From Pontiella sulfatireligans (GTDB lineage Bacteria; Verrucomicrobiota; Kiritimatiellia; Kiritimatiellales; Pontiellaceae), in contig NZ_CAAHFH010000004.1 in the NCBI RefSeq assembly GCF_900890705.1, positions 186,001 through 250,000 of the forward strand: a stretch of DNA of 64,000 bases. Reading direction: 5' to 3'. Under the pieces are notes generated by a model. The model ran no database searches. It was not told the origin of the DNA and worked only from the letters and a program-made list of their open reading frames with translations. Made by a program: the position numbers and the translations under genes. Numbering within the stretch: the first letter of the stretch is position 1; each line of letters begins with the position of its first letter. Below, one piece after another: positions 43,969-52,063 of the stretch.

Positions 43969-45375
43969 TCATTTCCCTTTAGGCTCAGGCATGGAATCAA
44001 TCAGGGATTTCATGCGCTTCACGACGGGCGCGCATTCGGGATTATCGGCGAGGTTATAATGCTCGCCGGGATCTTTCTGATGATCGTAAAGCGCGTGGCC
44101 GCCGCTCTTCCAGACTATGTAACGAAAGCGCGGATCGCGCACGGAACGGTCGGCATTGCAGTAGGAATAGGCAATTTCTTTACGCTCGGCGTTCGGATTT
44201 CCAAGTATTGGAACCAGGCTGGTGCCGTCGAGTCCTTCGAGATCATCGAGGCCACAGAGTCCGGTCAGCGTCGGATAAATATCCACAAACTCCACGATTC
44301 GTTCGCACGTTTCACCAGCGGTCTTCATGCCGGGCGCAGCAATAATGAGCGGCGCGCGGCAGGAACGCTCAAACAGCAGGCCTTTGTTCCAATAGTTCTT
44401 TTCACCGACCTGATAGCCATGGTCGCCCATAAAAACAATGACGGTGTTTTCGAGCAGCCCCTTTTCCTCCATGTAATCCATGAGCAACCCGAGCTGTTCA
44501 TCCATGTAGGAGATCCCGGCATAGTATGCCCGCATGGCTTCGCGCTTTTTGGGTTCGTCCATCGTTTCAAACGCTTTCTTAAAAACGGAATAGAACGCGT
44601 GATCCGGGATCGCGCTCGCGTCGGAGGGCGTTACCGGAAGCGTGAGCGACTCCAGCGGATATAGATCAAAGAATCGCTTCGGCGCGAAGTAAGGATCGTG
44701 CGGGCGCGCGAAACCGGCGCAGAGGAAAAACGGTGCGCCATCCTCTAGGATTTCATCAGCCCGGTTCTTTGAGGCCCGCATCACCCGGCCGTCTTTCAGC
44801 AAATCCTCACCCTCAGTGACCGAGCGCCACTCAAACCATTTCACGGTTTCGTCCGCAAGGAACCGCCCCTCGCCTTTGGTTTTTCCCTCATCGCTCCAGC
44901 CGTGGAGATAGTATTCGGGTTCTTTGTCGGTCGGCAACAAGCCGCCGGTCCGAACATTGGAAATATGCGTCCACGAAGCGGGATCTTTCTGATGAAATAT
45001 TTTACCCGTGGTGATGGTCTTGTATCCGTTGTTTCTGAACACTTGCGGCAGCGTTACCACATCCGGCACGGCCTCGCGAATGTTCATGCCGTTGTCGAGG
45101 CAACCGCTGGTACCGGGATACAGCCCGGTCAGGAAAGAATTACGGCTCGGATTGCAGAGCGGATACTGGGAATAGGCGCGATCAAAAACCATGCCCCGCG
45201 CCCGCAGCTTATCGATGTTCGGCGTTTTAACAATCGGATGCCCGTAGCAGGCGATATCCACATTCAGATCATCCGCAACGATGAACAGTACGTTGGGTTT
45301 CTCCAGCGGCTTTGAATTTCCAGCATAAACACCCATGCCACTTAGCAACCAAAAAACAATAATCCAATACTTCAT
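43969..45375 (-). CDS. Sulfatase, iduronate-2-sulfatase-like
   Basis: 468 residues from MKYWIIVFWLLSGMGVYAG; GAAGGA lies 8 nt upstream of this ATG, while an ATG two codons earlier is too close to it. The formylglycine motif is C-N-P-S-R at about Cys74, then NSFLTGLYPGTSGC. VADDLNVDIACYGHP, GKIFHQKDP and MGDHGYQVGEKNYWNKGLLFERS complete the active site. It heads a sulfatase-sulfatase-oxidoreductase operon, separated from the beta-helix/GH71-99-like gene by 188 nt holding a strong hairpin. Confidence 0.92.
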   Translation of the reverse strand: MKYWIIVFWLLSGMGVYAGNSKPLEKPNVLFIVADDLNVDIACYGHPIVKTPNIDKLRARGMVFDRAYSQYPLCNPSRNSFLTGLYPGTSGCLDNGMNIREAVPDVVTLPQVFRNNGYKTITTGKIFHQKDPASWTHISNVRTGGLLPTDKEPEYYLHGWSDEGKTKGEGRFLADETVKWFEWRSVTEGEDLLKDGRVMRASKNRADEILEDGAPFFLCAGFARPHDPYFAPKRFFDLYPLESLTLPVTPSDASAIPDHAFYSVFKKAFETMDEPKKREAMRAYYAGISYMDEQLGLLMDYMEEKGLLENTVIVFMGDHGYQVGEKNYWNKGLLFERSCRAPLIIAAPGMKTAGETCERIVEFVDIYPTLTGLCGLDDLEGLDGTSLVPILGNPNAERKEIAYSYCNADRSVRDPRFRYIVWKSGGHALYDHQKDPGEHYNLADNPECAPVVKRMKSLIDSMPEPKGK

Positions 45376-45428
45376 GCTCATTCCTTCAACTTGCCACGCA
45401 GCCGCTCTGGAGTGAGCCGACGGCGTCA

Positions 45429-45480
45429 GCGCTCTTTGCGTTCGGAAAGCGGCATCACCGATGCCGCTTTCCAGAGCGCT
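45429..45480. terminator. Long intergenic hairpin between fusion enzyme and sulfatase
   Basis: A perfect 13-bp inner stem (GGAAAGCGGCATC and GATGCCGCTTTCC, 3-nt loop) is flanked by outer AGCGCTCT and AGAGCGCT, with an unpaired bulge between. On the minus strand it lies about 85 nt after the stop of the beta-helix/GH71-99-like gene. There is no T tract, so it may be a transcript-end stabiliser rather than a true intrinsic terminator. Confidence 0.55.
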
Positions 45481-45563
45481 TCGCGCAAAAAACTCACCCC
45501 CACCGCTTAACAGGAAAAGAGGAGGGAACCTGAAAAGCGGCTTAACGGAGGCGGAAATTTAAG

Positions 45564-48383
45564 TTACTTCATATTTTCATAGGCTTCTGCCGTGCGCTTA
45601 TTAACCTCGGCGTGGCCGTCCCGTTCGGGAATGCGATCCGTCACCGGCGCTGTACCGCGCGCCATCTTTGTGGCTTCGCCCACGAGCCAAAGGTAGTGAT
45701 CGGACGGCAAGCCGTTGTAGGTCTTGAACTGGCTTTTCCCGTTGGGCGGATTGTCGCTCACCTTATAGATCTGGGTGCCTTCATCCAGTTCATCGAACAT
45801 CGCCATATAGATCATCGACTGGCCGTTTTTCAAATGCTCTGCATACTGCGACCAGAGGAACTGTCCATCCTGCCGGTCGATAAACGAACCGGGGTTCTCG
45901 TTCGGAAATTCTTTCTTCAGATTTGCCCAGCAAAAGCCCGGGAATACCACCGGCATAAAGTCCTTGTCATTTTCAGTGCACCACGCTAGGTCCTGCTTGG
46001 CGAGGCCTTCGGCATAGGCCTTCACGTCCGCAACGCTGCGGTTGCGGCCCACGCTCCAGGGGGAGATCACATCCGCGGCGTTATAGACGGGCATCCATTC
46101 CGCGAGGTTTCCGCCGTCGCGCTCGCCAGTCCGCCAGCCGAAGGGGGTGCCAAGAAAAATGGAGCAGCCCCCATACTGCGGATCATTTTTGAAGAACTCG
46201 ATCAGCTCGGCGATATCCTTCGCCCCATACCCGCGGCGGTCGAAGCCGACGCCCCAGAGCCCCACAATCGGCTTGCCGTTGTGTTTTTGATAGGCCTTGT
46301 CGTACGGGTCGCGGGAAATGTTCATTTCATCGACGAGATGGCGCCAGTCGTCCTTGAATTTTTCAATATAATTCGCGGGCATCGCGGTCAGATCGTACAT
46401 GACGGCATAGGTGCGACCGTACTGGTTCGCGCCATCACGACAGTGCTCAAGCACCTTGTTATAGGCCTTGCCGCTCAGAATGGCTTCCTGGTCGCCATCA
46501 ATCGTTGTTTCCATAATAAAGCGTTGCACGAACACGCCGTCGATGCCGTACTCTTTCATCCATTTAAAATGACGGATGGTGGTATCGCGCACATGCGAGC
46601 TGTAGACATAAGCGGCGCTGCCGTCAGCATGCCGGAACTGAGTCTTGAATTTTTCATGTTCGCCCAGTTCGGTCATGTCCGGCCAATAGTCGACGCCACT
46701 CCGGCCCTGCCAGAAATCCCCCGCTTCCCCGGGTTGGGCCTGATCGCGGTAATGCACCCAGGAAAGACCGGAGCCGTCTCCCGGCGCACGGTACCAACCC
46801 TGATAACCGCACATCACTTTTCCAATCAACGTTGATTCGTCGACCCGGTCAATTTTCAACACGTCCCGCTTCTGGTAATTCAAAGATGCTATTGCTTCCG
46901 TATAAAGATCCAGAGCCGCCGGGAACTTTCCGTTGGAGCGAATCAGTTCGTTGCAGATGCCAAACCAGACGTTGCAACGGTATGGGTGCAGATCTTCCGG
47001 CGGAACATAGCCAAATCGATTTTTAAATTCGGTGCTGGCCATCAGGCGTCTGCGCAGTCCATCGGCATTAAGTTTGCGCTCGCGAAGCAGCTGGATCGAG
47101 GACTTCAGCCCGACCTCGCCCACAGGGCGACCGAGGATTTCCAGATAGGCGGCTTCAACGACGGCTTTCGCCTCCGCGTCACCATAGTCGTGCATCTGGT
47201 AACCGTATTCATCCTCCGGAGCAAACTGGGTGCGCAGCAAGTGCTCGATGTGCCGCGTGCTCTTCACAAACTCCGGCTGAAGCTCGCAGTTCTTTACGGT
47301 GGCGGCATCGTACAGGTAGGGTGCAGGATCGTCCGGCGGGTTTTTATGGTCGCCGTATTCGGCAAGTCCAGAATAGGAGGCCGTGCTGATGTTGCCCGTG
47401 ATTTCCCAGTCCTTAATCCCGTGAGCCACCATGCCATAGGCGCCCGCTCCGCCGGCCAGGATGTTTCCGGTTACTTCCCCGCCAACGAGGATTTTGCCGC
47501 GCCAGTGCGGTACCCACGGAACGCAACCCACCGGTATGTGCATGTGAATACGCGCGCCGAAGGCGTCGATATAGTTGTTGCGGACCTTCACCCCGCGATA
47601 ATCGAACTCGGTTTTTTCATCGTTAATCGCGTAATAATCCAGCCCGTCAACCATGTTGATTCCGCCTAGCGATTCGCGGGAAACCGCAGAAATCACATTA
47701 TCTTCCACCACGGTACCCGGTGCGCCGTATAACACAACGCCGACATCGGTCGGATCAATAATGAGGTTGTTGCGAATAATGGAATCACGCGCGGCACAAG
47801 AAATAGCGTCGCCCCAGCCGAACGGAACTTCGTTCAGATCGCGTCCGTTGCCGCGAGGGTCGACCCCGGCCCCGAAAATCATGTTGTTTTCGGTGAGAAG
47901 ATTGGATGCGCCCTCATGCATTTTCAGCGTCGACCAGGTGCGGGTGCTCATGAATACGCATTCACGAACAATCTGGTCATCCCCTCCGTCGCCGCCGAAA
48001 TGAACCATCGCCGGCTGGCCACCGCCACCGATCTTCGGTTTCGGAACCACGGAAAGTTCATAACGGTTACCATCGCAAATCACATGCTCCAGCGTTGCTC
48101 CCTTCACGCCGCCGGCATTGATCAGCATCATCACGTCTTTGCTGGCGATCTTGAGCGTGGCGTATTGCGCCGGATACGTCGCATCCTGCGTATAGATTTT
48201 CTGTCCCGGCTTTTTATACTGCAAGGTCTCCGTGACGGGATACAGCGCTCCCATCTGCAGCACCAGGTCATCACCCTTATCAAGTATAGCCTGTAAATTC
48301 TCCCCGGGCTTTACTGCTGTGCCGGCAAAGCTACTGCCCAGCAAAATAACCGCTCCAACCGTCATTAATATCTGTTTTGTCAT
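45564..48383 (-). CDS. Beta-helix / GH71-99-like fusion enzyme, secreted
   Basis: About 939 residues from MTKQILMTVGAVILLGSSFAG (GGAG upstream). The N-terminal half (to about 440) is a right-handed beta-helix with short rungs such as GVKGATLEHVICDGNRYEL, IIRNNLIIDPTDVGVVLYG and VEDNVISAVS. The C-terminal half (about 530-900) is GH71/99-like: GKVMCGYQGWYRAPGDG, AAYVYSSHVRDTTIRHFKWMKEYGIDGVFVQRF and MAMFDELDEGTQIYKV, with the Glu-x-x-Glu pair expected for GH99-type enzymes. It is a paralogue of the catalytic domain at 16714-19704 without the recurrent domain. The combination suggests that one module binds or cleaves uronic or sulfated segments and the other cuts the mannan-like backbone (inference). 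Confidence 0.85.
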   Translation of the reverse strand: MTKQILMTVGAVILLGSSFAGTAVKPGENLQAILDKGDDLVLQMGALYPVTETLQYKKPGQKIYTQDATYPAQYATLKIASKDVMMLINAGGVKGATLEHVICDGNRYELSVVPKPKIGGGGQPAMVHFGGDGGDDQIVRECVFMSTRTWSTLKMHEGASNLLTENNMIFGAGVDPRGNGRDLNEVPFGWGDAISCAARDSIIRNNLIIDPTDVGVVLYGAPGTVVEDNVISAVSRESLGGINMVDGLDYYAINDEKTEFDYRGVKVRNNYIDAFGARIHMHIPVGCVPWVPHWRGKILVGGEVTGNILAGGAGAYGMVAHGIKDWEITGNISTASYSGLAEYGDHKNPPDDPAPYLYDAATVKNCELQPEFVKSTRHIEHLLRTQFAPEDEYGYQMHDYGDAEAKAVVEAAYLEILGRPVGEVGLKSSIQLLRERKLNADGLRRRLMASTEFKNRFGYVPPEDLHPYRCNVWFGICNELIRSNGKFPAALDLYTEAIASLNYQKRDVLKIDRVDESTLIGKVMCGYQGWYRAPGDGSGLSWVHYRDQAQPGEAGDFWQGRSGVDYWPDMTELGEHEKFKTQFRHADGSAAYVYSSHVRDTTIRHFKWMKEYGIDGVFVQRFIMETTIDGDQEAILSGKAYNKVLEHCRDGANQYGRTYAVMYDLTAMPANYIEKFKDDWRHLVDEMNISRDPYDKAYQKHNGKPIVGLWGVGFDRRGYGAKDIAELIEFFKNDPQYGGCSIFLGTPFGWRTGERDGGNLAEWMPVYNAADVISPWSVGRNRSVADVKAYAEGLAKQDLAWCTENDKDFMPVVFPGFCWANLKKEFPNENPGSFIDRQDGQFLWSQYAEHLKNGQSMIYMAMFDELDEGTQIYKVSDNPPNGKSQFKTYNGLPSDHYLWLVGEATKMARGTAPVTDRIPERDGHAEVNKRTAEAYENMK

Positions 48384-48409
48384 CGAATCAATCTCCACAT
48401 TGCTACATC

Positions 48410-50380
48410 TTAGTTGTCATAAAAGTTTCCGGCGGGCTGCTTACGGAACCAGAGGAAGTAAAGTCCGACAAAAGCGACCAACCCAACGATGAAGACCCCG
48501 CTGAATCCGATCCAGTTGTGGACCAGGAAGAGCATCGGCCCGAGGAAAATGCAGATCTGCCAAACCATGGCGAAAGGCACGGCGATCAGATCGGTGCGGT
48601 GTTCCAGCGTTGTTTTTGCGCGCTCCTCTTGAGAGAGCGTATCCTTCAAATGTCCCCACACGCCGAATGGCCGGGTCTTCATATACATGTTCCTAAGCAC
48701 TTCAGGGTCGGTCGGCTTGGTGAGCAGCGCCGCGGCAACGGAGCCGACAAATCCGACAGTCAGCACGAAAACAAACTGCCACACCTCGCTCAGCCCCGGA
48801 CAGAGCATGCGCTGAATAATTGCGGCAGTCAGTCCCACCAGCGTGCCGATCGCGCTACCTGCACCATTGAAGCGCCACCAGTAGAGACGAAGGAAGCTGG
48901 GCACCAGGAAGCCGGCACCGAAGCCCATCATCATCCACCCCCAAATTTCATTGATGCTTTCTAACGTTCGGGAAAACAGAAAGCTTAAGAAGACAATGCT
49001 GATTACCGTGCCCCAGCTGGCAAGAATCAATTCCTTCGTGGAAGCCTTCGGGCGGATCCACTTTTTATAGAAGTCGTTGACGAACTGGCTCGTTCCCAGA
49101 TTCACCCAGCTGCCGAAGGTTGAAAGTGCCGCTGCGATCAATGCGATTACCAGAATACCCCGCATACCTCTCGCAACCTTCATGAGCAGAACCTGTGAAA
49201 GGATCTTTTCAGGATTCACGGTTCCCTCGAAGCTGATCAGGTTCATTTTCTCAACCCATTTATCTTCGCCGAGAACCCCTTTCAGATCGCCAATCAACGC
49301 GGCTTCATGCTTATTGGGCGTATTCGCTATGGAGGAAATCAGGTCGCCCCATTGCGGCTTGGTTGCATCGGGATATTCCCCATGAATCACTTCCGCCGCC
49401 TGTTGGATATTCGCCTGTTCAGGAACCAGATCGTTGACCAGATAAAGGCCCAATACGGCAATACCGATCATCAGCGGCCAGCGCACACTCATCAGAGCCG
49501 TCCAGAGCATGGAAAGCTTGCCACACTCGCGGTCGTTCTTCGCACCGAAGTAGCGCGGATCCGCACCGGTACCGATACCGGCCACAATCGTACGGAGGAG
49601 ATAGAAGGACGAGAAAATGATCAGGTGCTTATACATTTCATATCCCTTAGGAACATGCACGTTCCATTTAGGAATACCGCTGATCCAGTCTGGATTACCG
49701 GTTACCGATAGCGCAATGGCACTGACTTCCTCGGCGCTTCCGACGCCCATAAAGGCGGTGACCGATACATAGATAACCGCGGCAATGATAATGCATGACT
49801 GGAACAAGTCGGTGAAGATCACGCCGTAGAAGCCGGACATCATGGTGTAGGGCGTTGCAAGCAGCAGCAATCCAATCGAACAGGCGAACGGAGACCAGGG
49901 AAGGAAGGTCGAAAGGAAGATACCCGCGCCGACGATGAGATAGGCCAGCATGCCGATCGTGGTCAGCACGGTGGCAATGACGCCCATCAGCTGTGAAGCA
50001 CGGCCGCCCCAGCAATCGCCAAACCGGAAGATATTCCATTGCGCACCGGTCAGGCAGCCCGAACGCCGGTGCCATTTACCAGTCCAGAGCATCATGAACG
50101 GAAGAATCAACACGGCACCGCCGCGGAATTCCACAAACAAACCCTGTGGTCCCATCATAAACAAGAAAGAAACAATAACCGCGGTTCCGGCCAGATCGAG
50201 GAAACTGGCCATCCCGGAAATACCCATCGCCCACCACGGAATATTGCCGCCGCCGCAGATGTAGTTATCGAGACTCTTCGAAGCCTGCCGCTTCAGATAA
50301 AATCCAAGCCCGATCAGGACCACCACATAAAAAATCATGAACGCGTAGTCCAGTTTTCCGAAATAGTCAAACATTGTCAT
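48410..50380 (-). CDS. Sodium/solute symporter (SSS family)
   Basis: 656 residues with GGGAGAG upstream of MTMFDYF. Multiple transmembrane helices are evident (AFMIFYVVVLIGLGFYL, MGVIATVLTTIGMLAYLIVGAGIFL, WPLMIGIAVLGLYLV and others), and the SSS landmarks NIPWWAMGISGMASFLDLAGTA near residues 47-68, SGFYGVIFTDLFQ and ALSTFGSWVNLGTSQFVNDFY match sodium-coupled sugar transporters. It is the only transporter in the locus and probably imports a mono- or small oligosaccharide for the leaderless GH38, HAD and GH-A enzymes. It lies between a sulfatase and the fusion-enzyme gene in the same orientation. Confidence 0.92.
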   Translation of the reverse strand: MTMFDYFGKLDYAFMIFYVVVLIGLGFYLKRQASKSLDNYICGGGNIPWWAMGISGMASFLDLAGTAVIVSFLFMMGPQGLFVEFRGGAVLILPFMMLWTGKWHRRSGCLTGAQWNIFRFGDCWGGRASQLMGVIATVLTTIGMLAYLIVGAGIFLSTFLPWSPFACSIGLLLLATPYTMMSGFYGVIFTDLFQSCIIIAAVIYVSVTAFMGVGSAEEVSAIALSVTGNPDWISGIPKWNVHVPKGYEMYKHLIIFSSFYLLRTIVAGIGTGADPRYFGAKNDRECGKLSMLWTALMSVRWPLMIGIAVLGLYLVNDLVPEQANIQQAAEVIHGEYPDATKPQWGDLISSIANTPNKHEAALIGDLKGVLGEDKWVEKMNLISFEGTVNPEKILSQVLLMKVARGMRGILVIALIAAALSTFGSWVNLGTSQFVNDFYKKWIRPKASTKELILASWGTVISIVFLSFLFSRTLESINEIWGWMMMGFGAGFLVPSFLRLYWWRFNGAGSAIGTLVGLTAAIIQRMLCPGLSEVWQFVFVLTVGFVGSVAAALLTKPTDPEVLRNMYMKTRPFGVWGHLKDTLSQEERAKTTLEHRTDLIAVPFAMVWQICIFLGPMLFLVHNWIGFSGVFIVGLVAFVGLYFLWFRKQPAGNFYDN

Positions 50381-50492
50381 CGTTGTCTCTCCCTTAACCT
50401 CGTGCTTAAAATATCAGTGTCAAATTTTTTGCGCTAACCTTTATTCCCTTGCTTCATAAAATGTCATTTTCGTGTTCATCCAGATTTTAAAT

Positions 50493-52049
50493 CTATTTTG
50501 TAAATTCCCCGAACGGGCGATTTTCAAACTGTTCCAGCTCCTTGGCGAGCTTCTTTTTCATGCGTTGCGCCACTTCCGGGTTCTGTGCAAAAACATTTGT
50601 GGTTTCCTCGCGATCCGCCTTTTCATTATATAGCTGATCGGCCACGAAATAGTTAGGATTCGACGCCGATGCATAGTGCCCCAAATGGCTATTGCGCGTC
50701 AGGTATGGACGATCCAGCTTTTCGCCGTCAAATCCAGTGAACTTTTCGCCGCGCTCAATCTTTGCCTGTACATCCGCCGGATAGCGCACGGCAACATATT
50801 TCCATTCCTTAGTCTTCACGGCGCGGGAATGGCCCAGCTCGCTGAACAGCACCTCGCGAATCGGCTTCGGACTACCCATCAGCGACGCCTTGAAACTGAT
50901 TCCATCCATCGTGTAGTCCGTCGGGGGCGTTATGCCGCAAATGTCGAAAAGGGTCGGCGCAAGATCAATGTTGGCAACGATTCCGCCGTAGGTCGTACCG
51001 GGCTGAATATGACCCTTCCACTGCACCAGCATCGGCACCCGCATGCCGTAGTCGTAGAGCGTCGCCTTGCCGTGGCGATAGGATCCGTGGTCGGGCACGA
51101 AAAACACCAGCGTGTCATTTTCCAGTCCGAGCGCCTTGATCTTGTCGAGGATCGCACCGACGCCGTCGTCGAGCCACAGTGCGTACGCATCCTTGTCCTT
51201 GAAGCCCGCCTCGCGGTTGCGCTTAAGCACATCCTTTCGGGAAGGAAGCACATCGAAGCCCTCCTTCACAAATCCCTCACCGGTCATTCGCGGATCGGCA
51301 TCGAGCGAAAACTTGTTCATCCACGGCCCCGGCCCGTGGTGTAAGGTGGTGGAAAAATAGAGAAAGAACGGCTCGTCCTTGGATTGGTCGATGAACTTGA
51401 ACGCCTTGCTGACGCTCCAGTCAAGGTTGTGCACAAACAACGCGTCACTGCGAAGTTCCCGCAAATTGGCGCAATAGTAGCCATCCACATAGTCGAAGCC
51501 ATAGGGCATCATGACCTCGCACCATTTTTGATGGTTCCGCTGCATCTTGCCGTTCACTTCCGGATCGACGGACGGATCAGCATCCCGCGGATAGGGTTCG
51601 AGTCCCGCCTTTTCCCAATCGCCGTTGATCCACTCGTGGTTGATCAAATGGCTCTTGCCAACAAATCCGGTTTTGTATCCATTCTGCTGGAGAACCTTGG
51701 CCAGGTTCCATCGATCCGGCTCGAGCTCACCAATATTTTCCACCTGCGTCTGGTCGCCGGGCGGGTGTTCCTGCATGAACTTCTCGCCTTCGCACCGTCC
51801 GGCATAGCGACCGGTCAAAAAGCTGTAGCGCGAGGGAGAGCACACCGTGGAGGTCACATTGAAATCGCTCAGATAGATTCCTTCCTTGGCCATTTGGTCC
51901 AGACGGGGAGTATGCACTTTCCCGCCCATGAATCCAATTGAATCCCAGCTCTGGTCATCGGTGATAATAAACACCACATTGGGCTTTTTATCGGCCTGCG
52001 CAAAGCAGGCCAACCCTAAACATAATACTATAAACAAACGTTTCTGCAT
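50493..52049 (-). CDS. Sulfatase (S1 family), secreted
   Basis: 518 residues, CGGAG upstream, signal peptide MQKRLFIVLCLGLACFAQA. The motif is C-S-P-S-R at Cys70, then YSFLTGRYAGR. VFFVPDHGSYRHGKATLYDYGMRVPM and SELGHSRAVKTKEWKYVAVRYP are shared with the sulfatase domain of the 1096-residue modular protein, so the two are paralogues and may act on the same bond, one free and one attached. It starts 15 nt after the GH38 stop, placing it in the HAD-GH38-sulfatase operon. Confidence 0.92.
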   Translation of the reverse strand: MQKRLFIVLCLGLACFAQADKKPNVVFIITDDQSWDSIGFMGGKVHTPRLDQMAKEGIYLSDFNVTSTVCSPSRYSFLTGRYAGRCEGEKFMQEHPPGDQTQVENIGELEPDRWNLAKVLQQNGYKTGFVGKSHLINHEWINGDWEKAGLEPYPRDADPSVDPEVNGKMQRNHQKWCEVMMPYGFDYVDGYYCANLRELRSDALFVHNLDWSVSKAFKFIDQSKDEPFFLYFSTTLHHGPGPWMNKFSLDADPRMTGEGFVKEGFDVLPSRKDVLKRNREAGFKDKDAYALWLDDGVGAILDKIKALGLENDTLVFFVPDHGSYRHGKATLYDYGMRVPMLVQWKGHIQPGTTYGGIVANIDLAPTLFDICGITPPTDYTMDGISFKASLMGSPKPIREVLFSELGHSRAVKTKEWKYVAVRYPADVQAKIERGEKFTGFDGEKLDRPYLTRNSHLGHYASASNPNYFVADQLYNEKADREETTNVFAQNPEVAQRMKKKLAKELEQFENRPFGEFTK

Positions 52050-52063
52050 GATACGGCTCCGAG

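Noticed and set aside
50395..50423. TTGACA upstream of the symporter gene as a promoter
   Set aside because: The -10 at correct spacing (AGGTTA) matches poorly and no operator is present, so support is too weak to annotate.
52035..52046. AAACGTTT core near the start of the sulfatase gene at 52049, possible fifth operator
   Set aside because: It lies within coding sequence for QKRLF and the flanks do not fit the GATAAACGTTT consensus; no separate promoter is visible.
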